Part shown: in pieces, positions 15,926 through 23,601 of the stretch
Layout: each line of letters opens with the position of its first letter
Numbering within the stretch: position 1 is the first letter of the stretch
NCBI RefSeq assembly: GCF_014384745.1
Contig: NZ_JACRSO010000002.1
Location: 372,001 to 436,000, forward strand
Origin: Luoshenia tenuis
GTDB taxonomy: Bacteria > Bacillota > Clostridia > Christensenellales > GCA-900066905
Reading direction: 5' to 3'
Length of the DNA stretch: 64,000 nucleotides
Position numbers and translations under genes: made by a program
Notes under the pieces: generated by a model
Databases searched by the model: none
Seen by the model: the letters and a program-made list of their open reading frames with translations, nothing else
Told to the model about the DNA's origin: nothing

Positions 15926-15953
15926 ATTATAACCAAATGTGTCGGAATTGCAA
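15926..15953 (-). promoter_or_regulatory. Sigma-A promoter of the ctsR operon
   Basis: TTGCAA (15948-15953), 16-bp spacer, perfect TATAAT (15926-15931), immediately upstream of the CtsR box. Confidence 0.8.
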
Positions 15954-16028
15954 GCCCTTCTCCATGGAAATGTAAGGGATCCCGCCCTGTTCTTTGTTTT
16001 GTGAGGATGGCCGCGACACGCGCCATCC

Positions 16029-16054
16029 AAAAAAGAAGCAGCCGCCCCGGCTGC
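16029..16054 (-). terminator. Putative terminator in the repeat region
   Basis: Minus-strand GCAGCC - GGGGC - GGCTGC followed by UUCUUUUUU. The nearest upstream minus-strand gene is mtaB, 820 nt away across repeats, so it may act as an insulator before the ctsR promoter. Confidence 0.6.
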
Positions 16055-16091
16055 CCCTTTGCATAATGATCGATAGGTTTTTGTTCAACGG

Positions 16092-16150
16092 AATCTCTCC
16101 CTCTGGCGCACCCACTGGGTGCGCCACCTCCCTCGTCAGAGGGAGGCAAG
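16092..16150. repeat. Dispersed clostridial-type repeat with two hairpins
   Basis: A short element with a 9-bp stem GGCGCACCC-ACT-GGGTGCGCC (16105-16125) beside an 8-bp stem CCTCCCTC-GTCA-GAGGGAGG (16127-16146), flanked by CTCTCCCTCTGG. This arrangement (GAGGGAGG..GGC stem..GGAGGGAGAG) resembles small non-coding repeats common in gut Firmicutes genomes. One copy in this window. Confidence 0.6.
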
Positions 16151-16274
16151 TGTGGGTTATTGAAGAGCAGAACATTAGCGAAACGACCGGAAAATATATC
16201 TTTTTATCTACATCGGAGAGCTTGAACAACCTCCGTCCCCACCACGGAGTGGCCGTTTGGGGGGATTAGGGATT

Positions 16275-16319
16275 GTTAGGGGGTAAAGGGGGAAATCGGA
16301 ATCCCCCTTCCCCCTTAAC
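16275..16319. repeat. G/C-tract inverted repeat
   Basis: GTTAGGGGG-TAAA-GGGGGA is followed 6 nt later by its imperfect complement TCCCCCTT-CCCCC-TTAAC, forming a long hairpin with strand-biased G runs. No gene is visible between 16160 and 16420. Confidence 0.6.
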
Positions 16320-16422
16320 ATATATAACTCGTTCCTTATCTTTTCTCCCTGCCTCGCGTTAAGTTCTGTTTTTTCTCTGAACAAAAACCTATGCTTTCCC
16401 GCTGATAAACTGTATGCTGAGC

Positions 16423-16560
16423 AGTCATTCTGAGCTGCAGGCGAGGAATCTCTTGATGCCTTCTTGGCTGTGCACATCCTTCATCCTACAGATCAAGCGC
16501 TGCTACTCTGCCAGCGCAGGGGATTCTTCGCTCGGCCTTACGGCCTCCCTCTGAATGACA
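16423..16560. repeat. MITE/REP-like element with GTCATTC termini
   Basis: The left end GTCATTCTGAGCTGCAGGCG and following GAGGAATCTC are mirrored at the right end by GATTCTTCGCTCGG...CTCTGAATGAC, giving inverted termini about 138 bp apart. The same end sequence (GTCATTCAGAG...GAGCGAAGAATCTC) recurs at 37030-37069, and a half copy (CCTCCCTCTGAATGACA) at 16821-16837. No transposase inside. Confidence 0.65.
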
Positions 16561-16790
16561 GGGCTATCGCCCTTTTAGCCGCTCCCGGCTCTTGAGAGTT
16601 TCCAAACTTCTGCCGTCCGCCACAGTCTTTATTTCGTTTCTCGGCTCCGCTCCCGGGCTATCGCCCCCTCATCCGCTCCCGGCTCTTGAGAGTTTCCAAA
16701 CTTTTGCCGTCCGCCACAGTCTTTATTTCGTTTCCCGGCTCCGCTCCCGGACTAACGCCCCCTCATCCACTCCTGGCTTCCTATGTTTCC
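16561..16790. repeat. 94-bp tandem repeat, about 2.4 copies
   Basis: Units start at 16561, 16655 and 16749 (partial), each offset exactly 94 bp and nearly identical. The unit contains GGGCTATCGCCC, GCTCCCGGCTCTTGAGAG, TTTCCAAACTT and GCCGTCCGCCACAGTC. Short frames inside are by-products of the repeat and have no ribosome-binding site. Located between mtaB and the ctsR promoter. Confidence 0.85.
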
Positions 16791-16873
16791 ATACACGCTC
16801 GCCCGCCATAAACTAGCCGCCCTCCCTCTGAATGACAATGGAACGAGTTCCAAAGTATGCTTTTTTATTTCGG

Positions 16874-18202
16874 CTACCCTTTAACCGCCTGGCCGGTCAA
16901 AAACTCGCCCTGGCGGGAAATGATTTTGACCTTGGCCAGCTCCCCCGGGGCCGCGCCTGTGCAGCGCACGTGCACATAGCTGGGCGTATAGCCCGCGGAT
17001 GTGTCCGCCATCCCCTCGACCGGCGTTTCGAAGAGCACCTCTTGCACTGTATCCAGCAGCCCTTCCATGTACGCCGCTTCCAAACGCTCCCCCAGGCGCA
17101 GCATCTCATGGGTGCGGCGCTTCTTTTCCGCACGGGGCACCTGTAAGGGCATCTGCGCCGCCGGCGTGCCCGCCCGGGGCGAATAGGTAAATACGTGGAT
17201 GCGGCTAAACGCCGCGCGTTCCACAAAGGCCAGCGATTCCCGGTGCTCCTGCTCCGTTTCGCCCGGAAAGCCGCACATCACATCCGTGGTGATGGCCACG
17301 CCCGGGAAAGCGGCGCGCAGCCGCTCAAGCGCCGCCAGGTACTCTTCCGGGCCGTAGGTGCGCCGCATACGCGACAACACGCCGGCCGAGCCGCTCTGCA
17401 GCGATACGTGCCAGTGGGGGCACAGTTTTTTGAGCGGACGCAGCCCTTCAATAAAGCGGCTGTGCAACAGCTGCGGCTCCACCGATCCCATCCGCACCCG
17501 CGCAAGGCCGGGGATCGCCTCCAGCCTGCCCAGCAGCTCCAGCAGCTGTTCCCCCTTATAACGCCCCTTTTCCTCTCCATCCAGGCCATAACTGGTCAGA
17601 TGGATGCCCGTCAGGACGATCTCCCGGTGGCCGGCTGCCACCAGCCTTTCCGCCTCCTGCGCCGCATCCTCCACAGCCCGGCTGCGCAGCGGCCCCCGCA
17701 CGTAGGGGATGATACAGTAGGTGCAAAACTGCCTGCACCCCTCCTGTATCTTCAGGTTAGCCCGGGTATGCGCTTGGCTCTGGGTCACGCGCAGCCCCTC
17801 GTAGGGCAGCCCCTTTTTCTCCAGCGTATCCACCGCCAGGCGCGCCCCCCCTTTTTGGGCGGCGGCCTGCGCCACCAGCTGGGCGATCTTCCCACGGTCC
17901 TGCGTGCCCAACACCAGCCCAACGCCCGGGATGGCCGCTGCCTCCGCCGCCGCGCGCTGGGCATAGCAGCCCGCCACCACGATCAGCGCTTCCGGGTTGG
18001 TATGGTGCGCCCGGCCGATCATCTGGCGGGATTTCTGGTCTCCCGTAGCGGTCACCGTGCAAGTGTTGACCACATAGACGTCCGCCTTTTCCTCAAAGGG
18101 TACCTCCCTATAGCCCGCCTGGGCCAGCAGTTCCCGCATGGCTTGGGTATCGTATTGGTTTACCTTGCAACCCAGGGTCACAAGCGCCATCGTCTTGTCC
18201 AT
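16874..18202 (-). CDS. mtaB: MtaB, tRNA t6A37 2-methylthiotransferase
   Basis: 442 residues. N-terminal MTTase domain with three Cys (TLGCKVNQYDT, NTCTVT, AGCYAQR) for one Fe-S cluster; radical-SAM cluster CRQFCTYCIIPYVRGPLRSR; C-terminal TRAM-like region. Converts N6-threonylcarbamoyladenosine to the 2-methylthio form in tRNAs reading ANN codons. The QYDTQ motif and YVRGP.RSR segment place it in the MtaB (YqeV) group rather than MiaB or RimO. It lies 25 nt after rsmE and is likely co-transcribed. Confidence 0.95.
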   Translation of the reverse strand: MDKTMALVTLGCKVNQYDTQAMRELLAQAGYREVPFEEKADVYVVNTCTVTATGDQKSRQMIGRAHHTNPEALIVVAGCYAQRAAAEAAAIPGVGLVLGTQDRGKIAQLVAQAAAQKGGARLAVDTLEKKGLPYEGLRVTQSQAHTRANLKIQEGCRQFCTYCIIPYVRGPLRSRAVEDAAQEAERLVAAGHREIVLTGIHLTSYGLDGEEKGRYKGEQLLELLGRLEAIPGLARVRMGSVEPQLLHSRFIEGLRPLKKLCPHWHVSLQSGSAGVLSRMRRTYGPEEYLAALERLRAAFPGVAITTDVMCGFPGETEQEHRESLAFVERAAFSRIHVFTYSPRAGTPAAQMPLQVPRAEKKRRTHEMLRLGERLEAAYMEGLLDTVQEVLFETPVEGMADTSAGYTPSYVHVRCTGAAPGELAKVKIISRQGEFLTGQAVKG

Positions 18203-18227
18203 TTTACCATCCTTATTCCGGCCCGCT

Positions 18228-18980
18228 TCAGCGGGCCCGCATCTCGCCGCACAGCGCCATGATCACACTGGCCGCCGCCATCCCCGCCGTTTCCGTGCGC
18301 AGGATGCGCGGGCCCAGCCCAACCGCCCTGGCCCCGCCTTGGCAAAGCTTAGCGACCTCGTCGCGCTCCAAGCCCCCTTCGGGGCCGATCAATATCGCTA
18401 TATCTTTTACGTGCTTGACCGGCGCTAACGCCTGCACGATATCCAGCTGCTCCTCGTTTTCGTACAGCACCAGCGCGGCCTCGTGGGCCTGCCACCGGGG
18501 CAGCATTTCTTCAAAATCCAGCGGCAAGCTCACCTGGGGCACTCGCGCCCGGCCGCTTTGTTTTGCCGCCTCCAGGGCGATGCGCTGCCAGCGCGCCTGC
18601 TTTTTTTGCGCGTCCGTCCCCTTTTCAATCCGGGCCACACAGTTGCGCGTGCGCACCGGGCAAAAGGCATAGGCGCCAAGCTCCACGCCCTTTTGGATGA
18701 TCCATTCCATCTTATCCGCTTTGGGCAGCGCCTGATAGAGCGTCAGGCGCAGCTCCGGTTCACAGGGCGAGGGCACAAGCGGGCCGCAGGCGCGAAGCGC
18801 CACCTCCTTAGCCGTGATCCCTACGATCTCATAGGGCGCCTCCCGGCCTTCCCCATCCAGCAGCATCACCTGTTCCCCCGGCTGCATGCGCAGCACGCGG
18901 CCGATATGCCGTGCCTCTTCCCCGGCCAGCGTAACGCAGGGTTCCCCCGCCTGCCCCGGGCCTGTAATAAAGCGCCGCAT
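18228..18980 (-). CDS. rsmE: RsmE, 16S rRNA m3U1498 methyltransferase
   Basis: 250 residues from ATG 18980; the ATG two codons earlier is abutted by GGAGGG with no spacing, so the internal one is preferred. SPOUT-class methyltransferase: N-terminal PUA-like domain (EARHIGRVLRMQPGEQ), KADKMEWIIQKGVELGA, ARWQRIALEAAKQSGR, and the knotted SAM site IGPEGGLERDE with LGPRILRTETA. Usually sits after prmA; no prmA here. Confidence 0.96.
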   Translation of the reverse strand: MRRFITGPGQAGEPCVTLAGEEARHIGRVLRMQPGEQVMLLDGEGREAPYEIVGITAKEVALRACGPLVPSPCEPELRLTLYQALPKADKMEWIIQKGVELGAYAFCPVRTRNCVARIEKGTDAQKKQARWQRIALEAAKQSGRARVPQVSLPLDFEEMLPRWQAHEAALVLYENEEQLDIVQALAPVKHVKDIAILIGPEGGLERDEVAKLCQGGARAVGLGPRILRTETAGMAAASVIMALCGEMRAR

Positions 18981-19090
18981 GCCCATCCCTCCAGCTTCTT
19001 AAGTTCCGGTTTATTATAGCGGAAATGGGGGTGGGTTTCAAGCGCCCCGGTCCGTTCAAGCTCTGTTTGCATTTTGCCGCACTTTATAGG

Positions 19091-19119
19091 TTTACAACTT
19101 GTCAAGCAGCGCTTAGAAT
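19091..19119 (+). promoter_or_regulatory. Putative sigma-A promoter of the alpha-xylosidase gene
   Basis: TTTACA (19091-19096), 17-bp spacer, TAGAAT (19114-19119), 46 bp before the ATG. Confidence 0.6.
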
Positions 19120-19165
19120 AGAGTTGACCCACTGGGATAAAATGAATATTGAAGGAGGATTTGCC

Positions 19166-21535
19166 ATGAAATTTACCGATGGACAATGGATGGCTCGCGC
19201 CGGGCTGACCCTGCACCGGCTAGAGGCCATGGGCGACTATCATATTGATGCAAACGGCGTGACCCTGTACGTGCCTACCAACCGGGTGCAGACCCGGGGC
19301 GATACCTTAAACGCCACCATGATCACCCTGCGCTTTACCGCGCCGCGGGAGGAGATCATCCGCGTACAGATCTCCCATTTTGACGAGAGCTACGGTAGCA
19401 GCCCGCACTTTACAATCTATGAGCAGGAAGGGTTCCTACCCGTCATCGAGGACCTGGAGGATAAAATCGTGCTGCACAGCGGCCAGACCCGGGTGGAGAT
19501 CGCCAAATCCGGCAGGTTGCACTACGCGTTTTACCACGGTGCCCGGCTGCTGACGGAGTGCAGCGCCGGCAGCATGGCCTATATCATCGGCCCCGGCGAG
19601 GCGGAGATCAATCGGGTGAACGGCAATTTCGCCGCCTACGCGCCCGATTGGCGGCGGCCGGACCGCTTTATCCGCGAGCAGTTCTCCCTTTCGGTAGGCG
19701 AAAACATCTATGGCCTGGGCGAGCGGTTCACCCCGCTGGTGCGCAACGGCCAAAGCGTGGATATCTGGAATAAGGACGGCGGCACGGGGTCGGAGCAGTC
19801 CTACAAAAACATCCCTTTCTTTCTCTCCAACCGGGGTTACGGCGTATTTGCCAACCATCCAGAGCAAGTGAGCTATGAGGTGGGCAGCGAGCTGACCACC
19901 AAGACCCAGGTTTCCGTCCCGGGCGAGACGCTGGACTATTTCGTGCTGGGTGGGGCCGATATGAAGGGCGCCCTCTCCAACTATACGGCGCTGACCGGCC
20001 GGGCCAGCCTGCCGCCGGCCTGGAGCTTTGGGCTGTGGCTGTCTACCTCCTTTACCACGGATTATGACGAGCAGACCGTGACCCGCTTTATCGACGGGAT
20101 GGCCCAGCGGGACATTCCCCTTAGCGTATTCCATTACGACTGTTTCTGGATGCGGGAGTACCAGTGGTGCGATTTTGAGTGGGACAAGCGCTTTTTCCCG
20201 GATCCCGAGGGCATGCTGGCCCGCCTCAAGGCCAAGGGGCTTAAAATCTGCGTATGGATCAACCCTTATATCGGCCAAAAATCCAAGCTCTTTGCCGAGG
20301 GCAAGGCGGCCGGCTATCTGGTCAAGCGCCTGGATGGCAGCGTTTGGCAGTTTGACATGTGGCAGCCCGGCATGGCGTTGGTGGACTTCACCAACCCGCA
20401 GGCCTGCGCCTGGTACGCCTCAAAGCTTGAGGCGCTACTGGAGATGGGGGTAGATTGCTTTAAGACCGATTTTGGCGAGCGCATCCCCGTAGACGTGCAG
20501 TATTACGATGGCTCGGATCCGGCAAAAATGCATAACTACTATACCCATCTTTACAACAAGGTGGTGTTCGACCTTCTCTGCCGGGTCAAGGGCCGCGATG
20601 AGGCGGTGGTCTTCGCCCGCTCGGCCACGGCGGGCGGACAAGCCTTTCCCGTACACTGGGGCGGCGATTGCACGGCCACCTACCCTTCTATGGCGGAATC
20701 CCTGCGGGGCGGCTTAAGCTTTTGCATGAGCGGCTTTGGCTTTTGGAGCCATGATATCGGCGGGTTTGAGCAGACCGCGCCGCCGGACGTATACAAGCGC
20801 TGGGCGGCCTTTGGGCTGCTCTCCTCCCACAGCCGGCTGCATGGCAGCAACTCCTACCGGGTGCCCTGGAACTTTGACGACGAGGCCGTGGATGTGGTGC
20901 GTTACTTTACCCACTTAAAATGCGCCTTGATGCCCTATCTGTACGGCCAAGCCGTTCAGACCGCCCAGACCGGCATCCCCATGATGCGGGCCATGGTGCT
21001 GGAATTCCCGCAGGATGCGGCCTGCGCCGCGTTAGAACGCCAGTATATGCTGGGCGATAACCTGCTGGTGGCGCCCATCTTCAGCGCGGATAACCAGGTG
21101 ACCTACTACCTGCCCGAGGGGCGCTGGACGCACCTGCTAAACGGCAAGGTGTACGAGGGCGGCCGCTTCTATACGGAGGAATACGGCTTTTTGAGCCTGC
21201 CGCTGTTCGTGCGGCCGGGCAGCATTCTGCCCATCGGCAACCAGACCGGCCGGCCTGATTACGATTTTGCCGACCATGCGGCACTTCACCTTTATGGCTT
21301 TGAGGATGGCATGCAGGCCAGTTGCAGTGTCCCCGATCAAAAGGGCGCATGCGCCCTTGAGGCGCAGGCTACTTGCAGCGGCGGCGTGCTCACCGTCCAC
21401 GTACGCACGGATAAGCCCTATTCTTTGGTACTGCACGGCGCCGTGCCCCAGGCGGTGAAAGGCGCTGCCTTTGAAGAGACGCAAGAGGGCGTCCTGCTTA
21501 CCGGGTGCCAGACCAGCGTAAAGATCACTTTATAA
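19166..21535 (+). CDS. yicI: Alpha-xylosidase, glycoside hydrolase family 31 (YicI-like)
   Basis: 789 residues from ATG 19166 (AAGGAGG 7 nt upstream). GH31 hallmarks: GLWLSTSFTTDYDE, FHYDCFWMREYQWCDFEWD, the nucleophile motif CFKTDFGERIP, acid/base Asp in HWGGDCTATYPSMAESLRGGLS region, and FGFWSHDIGGFE. All closely match remembered E. coli YicI, which removes alpha-xylosyl groups from isoprimeverose-type sugars. No signal peptide, so intracellular; transport partner not adjacent. Monocistronic between its own promoter and a bidirectional terminator. Confidence 0.93.
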   Translation: MKFTDGQWMARAGLTLHRLEAMGDYHIDANGVTLYVPTNRVQTRGDTLNATMITLRFTAPREEIIRVQISHFDESYGSSPHFTIYEQEGFLPVIEDLEDKIVLHSGQTRVEIAKSGRLHYAFYHGARLLTECSAGSMAYIIGPGEAEINRVNGNFAAYAPDWRRPDRFIREQFSLSVGENIYGLGERFTPLVRNGQSVDIWNKDGGTGSEQSYKNIPFFLSNRGYGVFANHPEQVSYEVGSELTTKTQVSVPGETLDYFVLGGADMKGALSNYTALTGRASLPPAWSFGLWLSTSFTTDYDEQTVTRFIDGMAQRDIPLSVFHYDCFWMREYQWCDFEWDKRFFPDPEGMLARLKAKGLKICVWINPYIGQKSKLFAEGKAAGYLVKRLDGSVWQFDMWQPGMALVDFTNPQACAWYASKLEALLEMGVDCFKTDFGERIPVDVQYYDGSDPAKMHNYYTHLYNKVVFDLLCRVKGRDEAVVFARSATAGGQAFPVHWGGDCTATYPSMAESLRGGLSFCMSGFGFWSHDIGGFEQTAPPDVYKRWAAFGLLSSHSRLHGSNSYRVPWNFDDEAVDVVRYFTHLKCALMPYLYGQAVQTAQTGIPMMRAMVLEFPQDAACAALERQYMLGDNLLVAPIFSADNQVTYYLPEGRWTHLLNGKVYEGGRFYTEEYGFLSLPLFVRPGSILPIGNQTGRPDYDFADHAALHLYGFEDGMQASCSVPDQKGACALEAQATCSGGVLTVHVRTDKPYSLVLHGAVPQAVKGAAFEETQEGVLLTGCQTSVKITL

Positions 21536-21584
21536 AAAAAGCTGAAGTGAAGCGCCTACGGGCGCGGGCAACAATTAATGATTG

Positions 21585-21614
21585 AAAAAAGCAGCGCATA
21601 TGCGCTGCTTTTTT
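21585..21614. terminator. Bidirectional terminator
   Basis: AAAAAA-GCAGCGCAT-ATGCGCTGC-TTTTTT, a perfect palindrome, between convergent genes. Confidence 0.92.
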
Positions 21615-21655
21615 GTTGCCCAACTTGAAACATTTTGCCGTGCTGGGTTCTGCCG

Positions 21656-22687
21656 CTACTGGCAGCAGGCTATTGCCGCCTTATCCAGCGTCAGCGGGCG
21701 GTTGCTGGCCAGCCAGGTGATCCGCTCTTCATCGCTCTGCCCGCCGTGGCCGCTGTCCACGCCGCCATGATCGGTGGTGATCAGGATCAGCCAATCCTCT
21801 TCATCATAGCTGTCCCGCTGTGCGATCGCCTCCAGCAGTCCGGCCGCCCAGGTATCCACCTCCCGGCAGGCCTGCGCGTACGCTGGGTTCTGGTTGCCAT
21901 AGCCTGTGGAATGGCCCGCGTGGTCGGTATGCTCATAGATCAAAAAAGTCAGGTCCGCGTCCTGCGGTTCCATCTGCCCTTCTCCCGCATCCTTACTTAC
22001 GCTGCGAAGGGCGGCAGCCTGCGACTGCGCATCGTCCTGCGTAAAAAGGTAGCGTACCGGCAGCTCTTCCCGCTGGGCCTGTGCGATATCGCCGCCATAC
22101 GTGCCCTGGTGGCCCTGCCAGGAAAAGATAAAGGAAACTTCATGCCCTTTTTGCGCCAGATCGGTCAAAAAGGTTTTGGCTTCTGCGTTTTTTACCTGCC
22201 CGTTGTCCGTTACTCCGGTCTCATCCTGCCATTTCCCGGTCAGGATCGAGGCCCATCCCGGCGCCGTTTCCGTCCTTTGCTCGTCTGCGCCCCTTATGCC
22301 GCCGGCATAGGTCAGGTACAGTCCGCCCGCTTGGCTGGTTTGCTCTACCGCGCCGCCGGTGCTTAAAATCGTCTGAAGCCCGTCGGCACGGTATCCGTCG
22401 TAGCCGATGACCAGCGCCTTCTTCTTCGTTTTGCCCTCCGGCAGCGGTTCATAAAAAAAGTCCTCTACGGTTTGGTAGACCACCGTCTGCGGCAGCAGGC
22501 TTTCCCGTGTATTGGCAAAGGATGCTTGTATCTCTACCCTATCCAAATAGCCGGCTAGGTCTGCCTTTTCCACTCCGCCTGCGTCGGCCCGGGCAAATGC
22601 GGTGCAGGCCAGCAAAATAGCTGTGCAAAATACGGATATCGTCAGCTTTTTTCTCGTCCTCCAGATCGTTTTTTTGCCAATATGCAA
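21656..22687 (-). CDS. Secreted alkaline-phosphatase-superfamily protein (phosphodiesterase/nucleotide pyrophosphatase type)
   Basis: 343 residues. Signal peptide of about 34 residues (RTRKKLTISVFCTAILLACTAFARA). Metal-binding and catalytic motifs of the superfamily follow: ALVIGYDGYRADGL (first Asp), ETAPGWASILTG (nucleophile Thr/Ser region), IYEHTDHAGHSTG (Asp/His ligands) and LITTDHGG (Asp-His). It should hydrolyse a phosphodiester or phosphomonoester outside the membrane; the substrate is unknown. Start is TTG at 22687 after AAAGGAG with 8-nt spacing. The C-terminus is short (ends QPLTLDKAAIACCQ-like region), close to one domain only. Confidence 0.85.
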   Translation of the reverse strand: MHIGKKTIWRTRKKLTISVFCTAILLACTAFARADAGGVEKADLAGYLDRVEIQASFANTRESLLPQTVVYQTVEDFFYEPLPEGKTKKKALVIGYDGYRADGLQTILSTGGAVEQTSQAGGLYLTYAGGIRGADEQRTETAPGWASILTGKWQDETGVTDNGQVKNAEAKTFLTDLAQKGHEVSFIFSWQGHQGTYGGDIAQAQREELPVRYLFTQDDAQSQAAALRSVSKDAGEGQMEPQDADLTFLIYEHTDHAGHSTGYGNQNPAYAQACREVDTWAAGLLEAIAQRDSYDEEDWLILITTDHGGVDSGHGGQSDEERITWLASNRPLTLDKAAIACCQ

Positions 22688-22796
22688 TATTTTTTCTCCT
22701 TTCCACGTGTTCTTACTCAGCCAACGTGCCCAACCCTAGTTTGCCCCGCCGCGCGCAAAAGCCAGGCAAGGATTGTTTCCATTTCGGATTAGCGCC

Positions 22797-22827
22797 ATGA
22801 TAGGACTTTGAGTAAACTCCATGTCAA
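22797..22827 (-). promoter_or_regulatory. Possible promoter of the phosphodiesterase-like gene
   Basis: Consensus TTGACA (22822-22827) and TATCAT (22797-22802), but the spacer is 19 bp. The remaining 22688-22908 gap shows only the terminator at 22868-22894. Confidence 0.35.
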
Positions 22828-22867
22828 GGGGGCTTGGTTAAATTTTCACATCCTTCCACATTGTGTT

Positions 22868-22894
22868 AAAAAAGCGCCGCAATTTGCGGCGCTT
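22868..22894 (-). terminator. Terminator of the corrinoid uptake operon
   Basis: Minus-strand AAGCGCCGCAA/TTGCGGCGCTT stem followed by UUUUUU, 15 nt beyond the ECF S-component stop. Confidence 0.92.
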
Positions 22895-22908
22895 GAAGTT
22901 CTATACTT

Positions 22909-23601
22909 TTACGGCTTTTCTAAAATGCCATATTTTATTTTGATCCGTTCTAATTTCCGGCGCCAGGGCTGCCAGGCCAGCAGCAGAAACAGCAGCGTCG
23001 AGGCGATATGGCTCAGGTTAAACGCCAGCCCTGCGGCATACGCCGCCAGCGCTCCCTCCAAGCTGAAAGGCTGCACATAAGAGATGACGAACCAGCTATC
23101 CAATATCGCCCCATAAAGCGCGCTGGCGCATGCGCCGAAAAGATACACCCGCCAGGCGCCCTTATGCGCAAGCAGCGGCGCCAGCAGCCCGGCCAGATAA
23201 CCCGCCAGCCCCCAGGCGTACATCTGCCAGGGCGTCCAGGGGCCCTGGCCCAGATAGAAGTTAGATACCAGGGCGGAAAGCGCCCCGGTCAAAAATCCGC
23301 TTTGCCTGCCGAATACCAGGCCGGCAACGATGACGATAGCCGTGACCGGCATGAAGTTTGGCAGCGGCGCGCACAGCCATCTCCCTACCACTGCCAGCGC
23401 GCTGAGTACCACCACAGGCATCACATCCCGCGCGCGCAGGCGTTTAAGCTCCATCTGCATAAAAAAGGGCAGCAGCGCCGCCAGTGCCGCCAGCGTGGTC
23501 AAAAGTGCGGTATTCTCCGCCTGAAAGTACGCGCACAGGGCCAAAGCCGCCGGAACCAACGCCAGCGCGAGGGGTTCTGTCCACCTTAGTGCCCGCTCCA
23601 T
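22909..23601 (-). CDS. ECF transporter S component (putative corrinoid-specific)
   Basis: 230 residues from ATG 23601 (GGAGGATATCCT upstream); the longer frame to 23712 lies inside the ATPase gene. Six or more hydrophobic segments, with typical S-component features: APLPNFMPVTAIVIVAGLVFGRQSGFLTGALSALVSNFYLGQGPWTPWQMYAWGL split across loops. The FxGxxxPxQ-like 'GPWTPWQM' and 'G.GPWTPWQ' pattern is common to S components for cobalamin/queuosine-type substrates. Specificity is inferred from the B12 riboswitch of the operon. Overlaps the ATPase gene by 16 nt, indicating coupled translation. Confidence 0.82.
   Translation of the reverse strand: MERALRWTEPLALALVPAALALCAYFQAENTALLTTLAALAALLPFFMQMELKRLRARDVMPVVVLSALAVVGRWLCAPLPNFMPVTAIVIVAGLVFGRQSGFLTGALSALVSNFYLGQGPWTPWQMYAWGLAGYLAGLLAPLLAHKGAWRVYLFGACASALYGAILDSWFVISYVQPFSLEGALAAYAAGLAFNLSHIASTLLFLLLAWQPWRRKLERIKIKYGILEKP

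Noticed and set aside
15880..16149. Long N-terminal extension of CtsR
   Set aside because: The frame would run through the ctsR promoter and CtsR box, and the family starts at the MSVLSDSIEQF segment with its own ribosome-binding site.
16208..16816. Short open frames within the repeat region
   Set aside because: They are produced by tandem and inverted repeats, have no ribosome-binding sites and no recognisable protein sequence.
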